Below, piece by piece: positions 27,191 through 35,942 of a stretch of DNA of 64,000 nucleotides (the stretch's first letter is position 1; the number at the start of each line of letters is the position of its first letter). The notes beneath the pieces were generated by a model. It made no database searches. It was not told the DNA's origin and saw only the letters and a program-made list of their open reading frames with translations. The DNA comes from Gracilimonas halophila (lineage in GTDB: Bacteria > Bacteroidota > Rhodothermia > Balneolales > Balneolaceae), in the NCBI RefSeq assembly GCF_042684365.1, contig NZ_JBHULI010000024.1, positions 186,001 through 250,000 of the forward strand, given 5' to 3'. The position numbers were made by a program, and so were the translations under genes.

Positions 27191-28528
27191 TTAACTTCCT
27201 ACGGCAACAAACTCTTCGTCGCGAGAGGTAAATTTGATCACTTCGTCCAATAATAACTTGTGAACCGATTCCACTTCCATATTCTCGATACTTTCGAGGG
27301 TGAAAGCATAAACAAGCAATTCACGAGCCTTCTTCTTGGTCAAACCACGACTATGCAGGTAAAATACCTCATCTTCGTTCAGGTGACCGATAGTTGCACC
27401 GTGAGAACACAGTACATCATCAGAAAAGATCTCAAGTTGTGGCTTGGTGTGAACCGTTCCATCAACGGAAAGCAACAAGTTTCTGTTTTCCTGGAATGAA
27501 TCGATCTTTTGGGAATCTTCCCGAACAAAGATCTTTCCATTGAATATGGAATGAGCCTTGTCATTCACAACTACTTTGTGCAACTGGTGGCTTTGAGCGT
27601 GCCAGTGGCGGTGATCGATCGCAGAATGTGTATCAGCAATTTGCTCACCATCGATCAATACCAGTCCGTCAATAGTGAAATTCACTTCTTCATCATTCTG
27701 CACAACCCGAGGGTCATTACGGAATAACTTCGCACCCAAACAAATGGTATAAGAATGATATTCAGCATACTTATCGAGGTGCGCAATGGGACGGGAAATA
27801 TGGTTTGCTTTCTTACTGTCGCGCTGAATTCTCGCATGGTGGATGTTTGAACCTTCCTTCATCTTGAATTCAGCAACGGGAATATTCAGATACTCATTTT
27901 CGGCAAGTCCGATATGCTCCTCAACAACCGTTGATTTTGAATATGCTTCCCCAACAAATAACACACGAGGAGTAGCATAAAATGGCTTTTGAACATCAGT
28001 AAAAACATTCAGGATGTGAATGGGTGCCTCAACTTTGGTCTCTTTAGGAACGTGAATGAATACGCCATCTTTAAAATTGGCATCATTCAGGGCATTGAAC
28101 ACATCTTGATCGTCATCATAATTGGTATATTTACCGAGATGCTCTTTCACAACTTCAGAATCACCGTATTCAACAAGAGTTCCTACAGTTACGTTATCGG
28201 GAATGGCATCCAGCGAAGACTTTTCTGCATCAAATACACCATTCACAAATACTAAACGGCTTTCCTGTGCTTCCGGCAGATAATGATCACTTATATCTCC
28301 CACCGGGTTTGCCCCTGCTTCAGCAACAGGAACAAAATGGTTACGGCTGATGGATCTCAGGTCTGTAAACCTCCAGTCCTCATCTTTCTTGGTTGGAAAT
28401 GGGAACTCCGAAATATTTCCTGCTCCTTTTTGATTCAACCCGCCAATTACAGCAACATTCGATGTCGTGCTGAAATCACCGTCCAAAAAGTTCAGTATTG
28501 TTTCTTTTTCTTGTACTGCTGTACTCAT
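27191..28528 (-). CDS. sufD: Fe-S assembly protein SufD
   Basis: A 445-residue beta-helix protein of the SufBC2D scaffold. The C-terminal block CSHGATIGHLNEDEVFYLHSRGL is the SufD signature, including the conserved His. It pairs with SufB and docks SufC ATPases to assemble Fe-S clusters in the cytoplasm. Its ATG touches the stop of sufC (shared base 28528), showing tight coupling. Confidence 0.95.
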   Translation of the reverse strand: MSTAVQEKETILNFLDGDFSTTSNVAVIGGLNQKGAGNISEFPFPTKKDEDWRFTDLRSISRNHFVPVAEAGANPVGDISDHYLPEAQESRLVFVNGVFDAEKSSLDAIPDNVTVGTLVEYGDSEVVKEHLGKYTNYDDDQDVFNALNDANFKDGVFIHVPKETKVEAPIHILNVFTDVQKPFYATPRVLFVGEAYSKSTVVEEHIGLAENEYLNIPVAEFKMKEGSNIHHARIQRDSKKANHISRPIAHLDKYAEYHSYTICLGAKLFRNDPRVVQNDEEVNFTIDGLVLIDGEQIADTHSAIDHRHWHAQSHQLHKVVVNDKAHSIFNGKIFVREDSQKIDSFQENRNLLLSVDGTVHTKPQLEIFSDDVLCSHGATIGHLNEDEVFYLHSRGLTKKKARELLVYAFTLESIENMEVESVHKLLLDEVIKFTSRDEEFVAVGS

Positions 28529-29301
28529 TACTGAGCCTCTCCGTTTAGGGAAAATTCTTTTTCAAGTTTCTCATAGCCCTGATCCTCAAGCTCAAGTGCG
28601 AGCTCTTTACCGGCCGATTTCACGATCTTACCGTTCATCATCACGTGCACATAATCAGGAGTGATGTAGTTTAGCAGTCGCTGATAGTGCGTAATCAAAA
28701 CGATCGCATTTTCAGGTCCGGCAATTTTGTTGATACCATCAGAAACAATTTTCAGGGCATCGATGTCAAGTCCGGAGTCAGTTTCGTCCATAAAGGCAAG
28801 CTTTGGATTCAATACTGCCATCTGAAAAACCTCGTTCTTCTTCTTTTCACCACCGGAAAACCCAGTATTGATACTTCTTTCGAGGAATGAATCTTTCATA
28901 TCGATCACTTCAAGACGTTCTTTCAGGTAATCATCAAATTCAAGAGGGTCGAGTTCTTCACGGTCGTTCTCACGAGCTATAGTGTTATAAGACTCACGAA
29001 GCAGAGTTCTGTTGGTAATACCCGGTACTTCTATCGGGTATTGAAATGCGAGAAACATACCCAGGTGGGCGCGCTCATCGGCATCCAGTTCAGTTATATC
29101 TTCACCTTCAAAAAGGATCTCCCCTTCAGTGATCTCGTACTCGGGGTGGCCAGATACTACTTTGGCCAATGTACTCTTTCCACTTCCGTTTGGACCCATA
29201 ATAGCATGGATCTCTCCTTTGTTGATGGTGAGATTCACACCTTTAAGAATTTGTTCGTCTTCGCCTTCAACCGAGGCATGTAAATTTTTGATCTCTAACA
29301 C
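28528..29301 (-). CDS. sufC: Fe-S assembly ATPase SufC
   Basis: An ABC-type ATPase of 257 residues from the GTG at 29301 (LEIKNLHASVEG). Walker A GPNGSGKST starts near residue 36, the signature is FSGGEKKKNE, and Walker B is LAFMDETDSGLD. A longer frame starts at ATG 29355, adding a low-complexity Asn/Lys-rich N-terminus (NINNQKKNRN) that looks like leader sequence; this choice is uncertain. It drives conformational change in SufBD. The gap to sufB holds palindromic repeats. Confidence 0.94.
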   Translation of the reverse strand: MLEIKNLHASVEGEDEQILKGVNLTINKGEIHAIMGPNGSGKSTLAKVVSGHPEYEITEGEILFEGEDITELDADERAHLGMFLAFQYPIEVPGITNRTLLRESYNTIARENDREELDPLEFDDYLKERLEVIDMKDSFLERSINTGFSGGEKKKNEVFQMAVLNPKLAFMDETDSGLDIDALKIVSDGINKIAGPENAIVLITHYQRLLNYITPDYVHVMMNGKIVKSAGKELALELEDQGYEKLEKEFSLNGEAQ

Positions 29302-29373
29302 GTTTCTGTTCTTTTTTTGATTATTAATATTTTTTTTGGGATGATGTTGAGGCATTCAAGGTTGTTTTGCCCT

Positions 29374-29424
29374 AATCGACACCCTCTGCCTCCCATTCGG
29401 TCGGCACCTCCCTCAAGGGAGGAC
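29374..29424 (-). repeat. Palindromic repeat element, minus-orientation copy, sufB-sufC gap
   Basis: Minus-strand reading: near-palindrome CCTCCCTTGAGGGAGG (29407-29422), then hairpin TGCC-GA-CC-GAAT-GG-GA-GGCA (29387-29406), then GAGGGTGTCGATT. The paired segments differ from the copy at 27048-27067, but pairing, the GA/GA mismatches and the GAAT loop are kept. It sits in the leader of sufC. Confidence 0.75.
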
Positions 29425-29458
29425 TTTTCTAATTCAATATGTCAACCTTGTTAAGAGA

Positions 29459-29520
29459 AGTCTCCCTTAAGGGGAGATCATTTCATGCAGCTGTTCCTGC
29501 ATGAAATTCGTGGGGTGTTG
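29459..29520 (+). repeat. Palindromic repeat element, plus-orientation copy, sufB-sufC gap
   Basis: Palindrome TCTCCCTTAAGGGGAGA (29461-29477), then hairpin ATTTCATGCAG/CTGCATGAAAT (29480-29490 and 29497-29507) with loop CTGTTC, then GGGGTGTTG. It mirrors the arrangement at 26946-27010 with a changed but intact stem. Here the two palindromes face inward, the opposite arrangement to the other locus. Confidence 0.75.
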
Positions 29521-29564
29521 TCGCCAAGATTTCCTCAGCTTACATCCACCTCCAAACTCAACAA

Positions 29565-31007
29565 TTACCCAACACTACCTTCCAGTTTCACATCAAGCAG
29601 AGCATTTGCCTCTGTAGCAAATTCAAGTGGCAGCTCTTTCAGCACTTCCTTCACAAATCCGTTTATGATCATGGAAATGGCATCCTGCTCGCTGATTCCA
29701 CGCTGCATCAGGTAAAAGATCTGCTCTTCTCCAACTCTGGAAGTTGAAGCCTCGTGCTCCACACTAGCCGTTGGATTCTTAGAAGATATATAAGGGAATG
29801 TATGTGCTCCACATGTTTGACCGATCAACATAGAGTCACAAACCGAATAATTCCGAGCGCCATCTGCACCTTTATTAATCTTAACCTCACCTCGGTAACT
29901 ATTGTCTGAATGTCCGGCAGAGATACCTTTCGAAATAATGGTACTCTTGGTGTTTTTACCGATGTGGATCATCTTGGTCCCTGTATCAGCCTGCTGTCGT
30001 TTAGTGGTTACAGCAACCGAATAGAATTCTCCAATAGAGCCATCGCCTTGCAAGATCACACTTGGGTATTTCAGAGTAACAGCTGATCCGGTTTCAAGCT
30101 GAGTCCAGCTGATCTTAGAATTCTTACCGCGACAGGCTCCGCGTTTCGTTACAAAGTTGTAGATACCGCCTTTTCCATCTTCATCACCGGCATACCAGTT
30201 CTGGATGGTAGAATATTTTATCTCAGCATTATCCAATGCTACTAATTCAACTACAGCGGCATGAAGCTGATGCTCATCATACATTGGAGCAGTACATCCT
30301 TCAAGGTAACTCACATGAGAATTATCTTCTGCAATGATCAGCGTACGTTCGAACTGACCTGAATTCATATTGTTGATACGGAAATAAGTGGAAAGCTCCA
30401 TTGGGCAGATCGTATCTTTTGGTACGTAACAGAAAGATCCATCTGAAAATACCGCTGAGTTCAGCGCCGCATAAAAGTTATCACGAACAGGAACCACCGA
30501 ACCCATATATTTTTTCACCAGTTCTGGGTGATTCTTGATCGCTTCAGAAATAGAGCAAAAGATCACGCCTGCTTCAGCCAGTTTTTCCTTGAAAGAAGTA
30601 AATACAGAAACACTGTCAAACACAGCATCAACTGCTACGCCTGCCAGGGCTTTTTGCTCTTCCAGAGGAATTCCCAATTTATCGTAAGTTTCACGGATTT
30701 TGGGATCTACATCATCAAGGCTGTCCAATTTAGGCTTATTCTTCGGAGCTGAGTAATACTGAAGAGTATCAAACTTTGGTTTTTCATACTCAGCATTGAA
30801 CCAGTCAGGCTCTTCCATCTCAGTCCAGGCACGATAGGCCTTCAGACGGAATTCAAGCATCCACTCCGGTTCTTCTTTAAGTGCGGAAAGCTCTCGAATA
30901 ATATCTTCGTTAATCCCTTTTGGAAATTCTTCGTATTCAATATCGGTTGAGAAGCCATACTTATAGTCTTCTCCGATCATTGATTCTAAGGCTTGCATCT
31001 CGCTCAT
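29565..31007 (-). CDS. sufB: Fe-S assembly protein SufB
   Basis: A 480-residue scaffold protein of the SufBC2D complex. The C-terminal beta-helix carries TCGAHTFPYISSKNPTASVE and HEASTSRVGEEQIFYLMQRG, the SufB hallmarks, with the Cys and His thought to hold the nascent cluster. It is the first gene of the minus-strand suf unit; a TAnnTTTG-type promoter box lies about 100 bases upstream. Length is normal. Confidence 0.96.
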   Translation of the reverse strand: MSEMQALESMIGEDYKYGFSTDIEYEEFPKGINEDIIRELSALKEEPEWMLEFRLKAYRAWTEMEEPDWFNAEYEKPKFDTLQYYSAPKNKPKLDSLDDVDPKIRETYDKLGIPLEEQKALAGVAVDAVFDSVSVFTSFKEKLAEAGVIFCSISEAIKNHPELVKKYMGSVVPVRDNFYAALNSAVFSDGSFCYVPKDTICPMELSTYFRINNMNSGQFERTLIIAEDNSHVSYLEGCTAPMYDEHQLHAAVVELVALDNAEIKYSTIQNWYAGDEDGKGGIYNFVTKRGACRGKNSKISWTQLETGSAVTLKYPSVILQGDGSIGEFYSVAVTTKRQQADTGTKMIHIGKNTKSTIISKGISAGHSDNSYRGEVKINKGADGARNYSVCDSMLIGQTCGAHTFPYISSKNPTASVEHEASTSRVGEEQIFYLMQRGISEQDAISMIINGFVKEVLKELPLEFATEANALLDVKLEGSVG

Positions 31008-31107
31008 TAGCTTTTTTTTGTCTTAGGGTTTGCTCTATTATCTCGCCGGAAAAACAACCTTCTGTTATAATGCGTTCGTTGTTTAACCAGTCTATTTAGA
31101 TTGAGTA

Positions 31108-31115
31108 CAAATATA
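31108..31115 (-). promoter_or_regulatory. Probable -7 box of the suf operon promoter
   Basis: TATATTTG on the minus strand fits the Bacteroidota -7 consensus TAnnTTTG. The -33 region upstream (around GTTAAG at 31130) is a weak match to TTTG. It lies 101 bases before the sufB ATG, leaving a leader of roughly 90 bases. Assignment is by consensus only. Confidence 0.5.
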
Positions 31116-31271
31116 CGAAATCTCCCTCTCTTAACTAAACCGAAATGATTGAGAATTTCTATGATGCCAATTAAAGATAAATGAAGCTTTTTATACTTTC
31201 CTTTTCTCCTCTTGCCCTGATATATTCCAACTCGAAATTTTAAGGTTCTAAACCAGAAGTACACTTTATAA

Positions 31272-31943
31272 ATGATCAATGAGCCATCGTTAGCACCACG
31301 GGAATTTGGATGGATTGAAGTCGTCTGTGGCGGCATGTTCAGCGGCAAAACCGAAGAATTGATCCGGAGAGCTAAAAGAGCGCATATAGCCGGACAAGAA
31401 GTTGTAGTTGTAAAACCTGCTCTCGATAAACGATATAGTGATACCGAAGTAGTATCCCATAACGAAAATGCTTTACCAAGTATATTAGTTGATACGGCTG
31501 ACCAAATTGTTTTGCTAACCGGAAATGCCAAAGTGGTGTGTATAGATGAGGCACAATTTTTTGATGATCGTGTAGTGGAAGTTGCCAACACGCTCGCAAA
31601 CGATGGTAAACGTGTAATAGTAGCGGGTTTGGATATGGATTTTGAAGGCAAGCCCTTTGGCCCCATGCCTTATTTATTAGCCATCGCAGAATATGTTACT
31701 AAATTACATGCAGTCTGTGCAGAAAGTGGATCTATGGCTCATTATTCACAAAGGGTTGTAGAGAAAGAAGGACAGGTTTTAGTAGGTGAATATGATGCTT
31801 ATGAACCTCGAGCCAGGCATTGCTTCCGCCCTCCTGTGGATAGAAGGCGCGGGCGTCCTATTAGACCTTTTTTGAATCCAAATGTTGAGGACCCTAACAA
31901 AGAAACTAACGTACAAACAGAAGTTAACTCAGATCAAACCTAA
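31272..31943 (+). CDS. tdk: Thymidine kinase, type II (TK1-like)
   Basis: A 223-residue kinase that phosphorylates thymidine for salvage. P-loop GGMFSGKT (20-27), catalytic Glu93 region in CIDEAQFF, and the TK1 lasso region are present. Of the four usual structural-zinc ligands, Cys149 and Cys184 remain, but the second is Ser152 (CAES) and the third is Ala181 (YEPRARHC). The zinc site may be lost or altered. It overlaps the nucleoside transporter by one base, a natural salvage pair. Confidence 0.93.
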   Translation: MINEPSLAPREFGWIEVVCGGMFSGKTEELIRRAKRAHIAGQEVVVVKPALDKRYSDTEVVSHNENALPSILVDTADQIVLLTGNAKVVCIDEAQFFDDRVVEVANTLANDGKRVIVAGLDMDFEGKPFGPMPYLLAIAEYVTKLHAVCAESGSMAHYSQRVVEKEGQVLVGEYDAYEPRARHCFRPPVDRRRGRPIRPFLNPNVEDPNKETNVQTEVNSDQT

Positions 31944-33271
31944 TGGATATTATTCGCGGCGTAATCGGAATGGTTGCCATTCTTGGCCTTGCCTTCATTT
32001 TTAGTAATAACAAAAAGAATGTAAACTGGAGATTAGTAGGAATAGGAATTGGATTCCAGTTCATCTTAGCTGTTTTCATTTTAAAAGCAGATTTTTTAGC
32101 CGGAGTATGGGGCCCACTCGGTTGGCCGGTTCTCTTATTTCAGGAAGTCGCGAGTTTCTTTGTGGTTGTCCTTAATTATACTACAGAAGGAGCATCCTTT
32201 ATATTTGGACGATTGGGGCAAGGTCCTGAACATCCTGAAAGCCTGGGGGTCTTTTTTGCTTTTCAGGTGCTACCCACTATTGTCTTTTTTGCATCGCTAA
32301 CGGCTATTCTGTACCACTATGGTATTTTGCAGTTTATCGTCAAAATAGTTTCTAAAGGAATGCAGAAACTTTTAGGTACTTCAGGAGCAGAAACATTGTC
32401 GGTGGTTTCAAATATTTTTGTAGGGCAGACAGAAGCCCCTCTTGTCATAAAACCATTTATTGAAAAAATGACTAAATCTGAGCTGATGGTTGTGATGACC
32501 GGAGGTATGGCAACCATTGCCGGTGGAGTGATGGCCGCGTATGTTGCAATGCTTGGAACTCCTTTCGCAGAGGCTAATGGACTTGAAATCGCAGTAGCTC
32601 AGCAATTGTTTGCTGAACGATTACTTGGCGCTAGTTTGATGGCAGCTCCCGCTGCATTAGTTATTGCAAAGATCCTTTACCCTGAGGATGGCGAACCGGT
32701 CACCAAAGGTGATGTGTCCATGCATGTAGAACAAACAGATGCCAATGGAATTGATGCAGCAGCAACCGGAGCCGGAGTTGGATTAAAATTAGCCTTAAAT
32801 GTAGGCGCTATGTTATTGGCATTCATTGCATTACTTGCTATGTTCAATGGGATTTTAGGCTGGGGAAGCGACCTGACCGGTATTACCACTTTACTTGGCG
32901 AAAGCCTCACGATCGAGATGATATTAGGCTGGCTCTTCGCTCCTATTGCCTGGCTTATTGGTGTCCCATGGTCTGATGCTGTTAATATGGGATCTTTGTT
33001 AGGTACTAAGATCGTGCTTAATGAGTTTATTGCATACCTGAAGCTGGCCGAAGAAGTCGGCGCTGCTAATTTATCCCCAAAAACAATTGCCATGGCTACA
33101 TTCGCATTGTGTGGATTTGCTAATTTTTCATCTATTGCCATTCAAATCGGTGGTATTGGAGGGATTGCTCCCAGTAGAAAATCTGATCTCGCCAAGTTTG
33201 GGATAAAAGCAGTCTTCGCCGGAACTTTAGCAAACCTTATGACAGCTACTTTTGCAGGGATGTTATTTTAA
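31943..33271 (+). CDS. nupC: Concentrative nucleoside transporter (NupC/CNT family)
   Basis: A 442-residue polytopic inner-membrane protein that imports nucleosides with Na+ or H+. Family motifs include the GQTEAPLVIKPF segment (about residues 159-170), FAERLLGASLM, and the conserved C-terminal block ATFALCGFANFSSIAIQIGG. About ten hydrophobic segments are visible. It starts on the last base of tdk, so uptake and phosphorylation of thymidine are coexpressed. Confidence 0.95.
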   Translation: MDIIRGVIGMVAILGLAFIFSNNKKNVNWRLVGIGIGFQFILAVFILKADFLAGVWGPLGWPVLLFQEVASFFVVVLNYTTEGASFIFGRLGQGPEHPESLGVFFAFQVLPTIVFFASLTAILYHYGILQFIVKIVSKGMQKLLGTSGAETLSVVSNIFVGQTEAPLVIKPFIEKMTKSELMVVMTGGMATIAGGVMAAYVAMLGTPFAEANGLEIAVAQQLFAERLLGASLMAAPAALVIAKILYPEDGEPVTKGDVSMHVEQTDANGIDAAATGAGVGLKLALNVGAMLLAFIALLAMFNGILGWGSDLTGITTLLGESLTIEMILGWLFAPIAWLIGVPWSDAVNMGSLLGTKIVLNEFIAYLKLAEEVGAANLSPKTIAMATFALCGFANFSSIAIQIGGIGGIAPSRKSDLAKFGIKAVFAGTLANLMTATFAGMLF

Positions 33272-33301
33272 ACTGATTTCATTCAACAGTACTATAGATC
33301 T

Positions 33302-35020
33302 ATGCTATCTTTAAAGAATCTGTCTGTCTTCATTATTTTGGCAGTGACAATCCCTGCAACCTTATCAGCTCAAAGTGATCCTGACCTGATGGTTGTTGGT
33401 ACGGTAGGCGGAACTGATATCACATATGAAGAATTGTTGAATAACTATGCCTTGAATTCTACCGGCAGTTCTTTAGCTGAAGCTACCTATGATGAACTTG
33501 AGAGCTTCCTCCCCCTATACCTCGATTTCAGAGCCAAGATCTTAGCCGGAAAAGAGATGGGTTACCATAAAGACTCAGCTCTGGTTTCAGAATATGAGAA
33601 CTATCTTACACAAGCAGCTTACTCTTACTGGTTAGAAAAGGAGATAAAACCTTCAGCCTTTGACGAATTTAAGCATCGTTCCGGATCAGAGCTAAAGGGG
33701 TTTCACATCTTGATAGCTATTGACGATGATGCCTCTCAGGCTTCGAGAAATGATGCTCTTAGGAAGCTGGAGCAAGCTAAAAGTGAATTGGAGAATGGCA
33801 GAAATCCTCAGGAAGTAAACCAGAAATTTTCAACCGTAAGAAACGGACGAAGTATGGGGGGCGATATCCCCTGGGTTACAGCCGGGACAACGGTAAAGGA
33901 GTTTGAAGATCAGATCTATACTCTTGAGCCGGGTGAGATCTCAGATCCTTTCCGAACCCAATTCGGATATCATATTGTAGTACTTCAGGATAAAAGAGAA
34001 CGAACCCCCTCCCGCCTTGCAAGACATATTTATGTTCGTCCAACAAATGATTCTACTGCAAATCAAAAGATAACCAAAGCTTATCAGCAGCTTAAAAGTG
34101 GGACGTTGTGGAATCAGGTTGTTAATGCTTTTTCTGAAGATCTTTCAACTATACAAAATGGCGGATTAATTGGTTGGTTAAACTATCAGGTCGCTTCCAA
34201 CAGTTTTATTGATACCGTAATGAATGTCAAAACTGATGTCTCATTCACAGAACCTAAAAAAACTAATTACGGCTTTCATATTTTTAAAATTGATTCAGTA
34301 GAAAGCTATCCGGATCAGGAAACCAAAGACCGGGCCCTGAGAGAACAACTTGAACAAGCCTCTTTTTATGAGGCAAATAACGATTATGTTTTGAGTTACT
34401 TTGAAGAGAAATTAGGGAGAGGAATTGCAAATGAAGATATTGTTGAAGTGACAAAAGAATATTATCCAGAGTTTGAACAGCAATCTGAGAGTTTTATGAG
34501 AGGATTAATAGTGTTCAAACTGAATGAAGAACAGCTATGGAATCCTGCAAAGGTGGATACTGCCCGGTTGCAGTCCATGTACCATTCGAATCCTGCTAAT
34601 TATCAATACCAGGAAAGGTCTTTCTATTATCTCCTTACTGCACGCCATGATTCTACGCTCGACAAAGCCATTCAGTTTGTATATAAAGGTGGTTCCGTTG
34701 ACAAACTCTCTTCAGCTATTGATGGTTTGCGTATTAGTTCAGACTCAGTCTCTATCTCCTTTACTGAACCCTTTGACCGGTTGGGTAATATGAAGCCGGA
34801 GACCTTTTCAAATAAATTTCATTATAACAACTCTCGGGGAGTATTTTGGCTGCAGGATAAACTTAGAGCTCGAAAGATGACCTTTGACGAAGCTTTTAAC
34901 AAATTGTTAAAGAAATACCAGCCGCTAAGAGAACAAGAATGGCTGGAGAGCCTCAGAGAGAAATATGACGTTTCCTCAGATTTGAACCAATTACTCGAAG
35001 CGTATCAAAAAGATTCTTAA
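33302..35020 (+). CDS. Periplasmic parvulin-type peptidyl-prolyl isomerase, two PPIase domains
   Basis: A 572-residue exported chaperone (signal peptide about 1-23, ending LSAQ). A parvulin domain covers about 130-240 (GFHILIAIDDDAS, NGRSMGGDIPWV, QFGYHIVVLQDKRE). A second, about 245-345, is more divergent (ARHIYVRP, NGGLIGWL, NYGFHIFKI). The C-terminal 220 residues are helical and unassigned. It is the first of three SurA-like genes in a row and likely assists outer-membrane protein folding. Confidence 0.88.
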   Translation: MLSLKNLSVFIILAVTIPATLSAQSDPDLMVVGTVGGTDITYEELLNNYALNSTGSSLAEATYDELESFLPLYLDFRAKILAGKEMGYHKDSALVSEYENYLTQAAYSYWLEKEIKPSAFDEFKHRSGSELKGFHILIAIDDDASQASRNDALRKLEQAKSELENGRNPQEVNQKFSTVRNGRSMGGDIPWVTAGTTVKEFEDQIYTLEPGEISDPFRTQFGYHIVVLQDKRERTPSRLARHIYVRPTNDSTANQKITKAYQQLKSGTLWNQVVNAFSEDLSTIQNGGLIGWLNYQVASNSFIDTVMNVKTDVSFTEPKKTNYGFHIFKIDSVESYPDQETKDRALREQLEQASFYEANNDYVLSYFEEKLGRGIANEDIVEVTKEYYPEFEQQSESFMRGLIVFKLNEEQLWNPAKVDTARLQSMYHSNPANYQYQERSFYYLLTARHDSTLDKAIQFVYKGGSVDKLSSAIDGLRISSDSVSISFTEPFDRLGNMKPETFSNKFHYNNSRGVFWLQDKLRARKMTFDEAFNKLLKKYQPLREQEWLESLREKYDVSSDLNQLLEAYQKDS

Positions 35021-35030
35021 TTTTAGTTCA

Positions 35031-35942
35031 ATGAAAGCACAACTTCTTTTACTGTTCCTATCGCTTGGTTTTATAATGGCTTCCTGTAAGTCAAACACTG
35101 AAAATTCTGAAGAGGTTCTCGCACAAGTTGGAAGTGAGGTACTAACCAAGGAACATGCTCGATCTGAAATTCCCCCCAATATTTTCAGGGACGACAGCAG
35201 TACAGCTTACATCAGCTTCAGAGATGATTGGGTTCGCCGACAAATAATTTTACAGGAAGCTGAACGGCTTAATTTTTCTAACCGACAAGACGTTCAAAGA
35301 AGGCTTCATCGACTTCAGGAGGAGTTTATTCTTCAATCTGTTCAGGATTATATAATTGGCGAATTTGAAGATGGTATGGAAGTAAGTGATCAAGAGGCTC
35401 GCAACTATTATCAGCAAAACAAAGAGAAATTCACGCTGGAAGAACGCTATGTAAGATATCGGCATCTCATTGCAGAAAGTAACGCTGATGCTGAACGTGC
35501 TAAACGAGAACTCATGCAAGCAGTTGAATGGGATACAGTAGCCGATCGGTATTCCAAGTACCCGGATCTGAAGATCAGGGAGTCTGAAAGGTTCTGGCCT
35601 ATATCTATTGCAGGTGGTGATATTTCCATGCTCAATAGATATTTAAGGATCATCGGTCCTTCAGAAATATCTCCTACCTATCGCTCGGGCAATGATTATC
35701 ATTTTGTGCAGTTAATAGAAGAGCGTCCTGCAGGAGATCATCCCGACCTCGATTGGCTCATTGAGCAGATCAAGGAATGGCTGACACTCGAAAAACGTAA
35801 AAGAGCATTCAACACATACGTAAAGAATCTTTATCTTCAGGCGCAAGCTAACAACGAAATTACAATTTACAACGTTACTAACGAACTTAACTCGGTGTCA
35901 TCAGACACTCTTACATTGAATCAAACAACTAATGAAGAATAA
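35031..35942 (+). CDS. SurA-like lipoprotein with degenerate parvulin domain
   Basis: A 303-residue lipoprotein (signal to MASC, Cys19). An N-terminal SurA-like helical domain (AQVGSEVLTKEHARSEI...) precedes a region with parvulin spacing (RYRHLIAES ... DYHFVQLIEE) but without the catalytic GG-D/LG signature. It is probably a chaperone without isomerase activity. It lies 10 bases after the previous PPIase and overlaps surA by 11 bases, so the three are an operon. Confidence 0.75.
   Translation: MKAQLLLLFLSLGFIMASCKSNTENSEEVLAQVGSEVLTKEHARSEIPPNIFRDDSSTAYISFRDDWVRRQIILQEAERLNFSNRQDVQRRLHRLQEEFILQSVQDYIIGEFEDGMEVSDQEARNYYQQNKEKFTLEERYVRYRHLIAESNADAERAKRELMQAVEWDTVADRYSKYPDLKIRESERFWPISIAGGDISMLNRYLRIIGPSEISPTYRSGNDYHFVQLIEERPAGDHPDLDWLIEQIKEWLTLEKRKRAFNTYVKNLYLQAQANNEITIYNVTNELNSVSSDTLTLNQTTNEE

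Noticed and set aside
27001..27253. Two 76-residue open frames in the sufS-sufD gap
   Set aside because: They lie wholly within palindromic repeats and read through hairpins; no ribosome binding site or family resemblance.
29302..29355. Extended N-terminus of SufC
   Set aside because: The 18 added residues are low-complexity and coded by an A-rich leader; the canonical LEIKNL start is at the GTG at 29301.
31007..31666. 219-residue open frame on the minus strand across the sufB leader and the start of tdk
   Set aside because: It lies antisense to a well-supported thymidine kinase gene, has Ser/Thr-rich content without any family motif, and would remove the suf promoter region.
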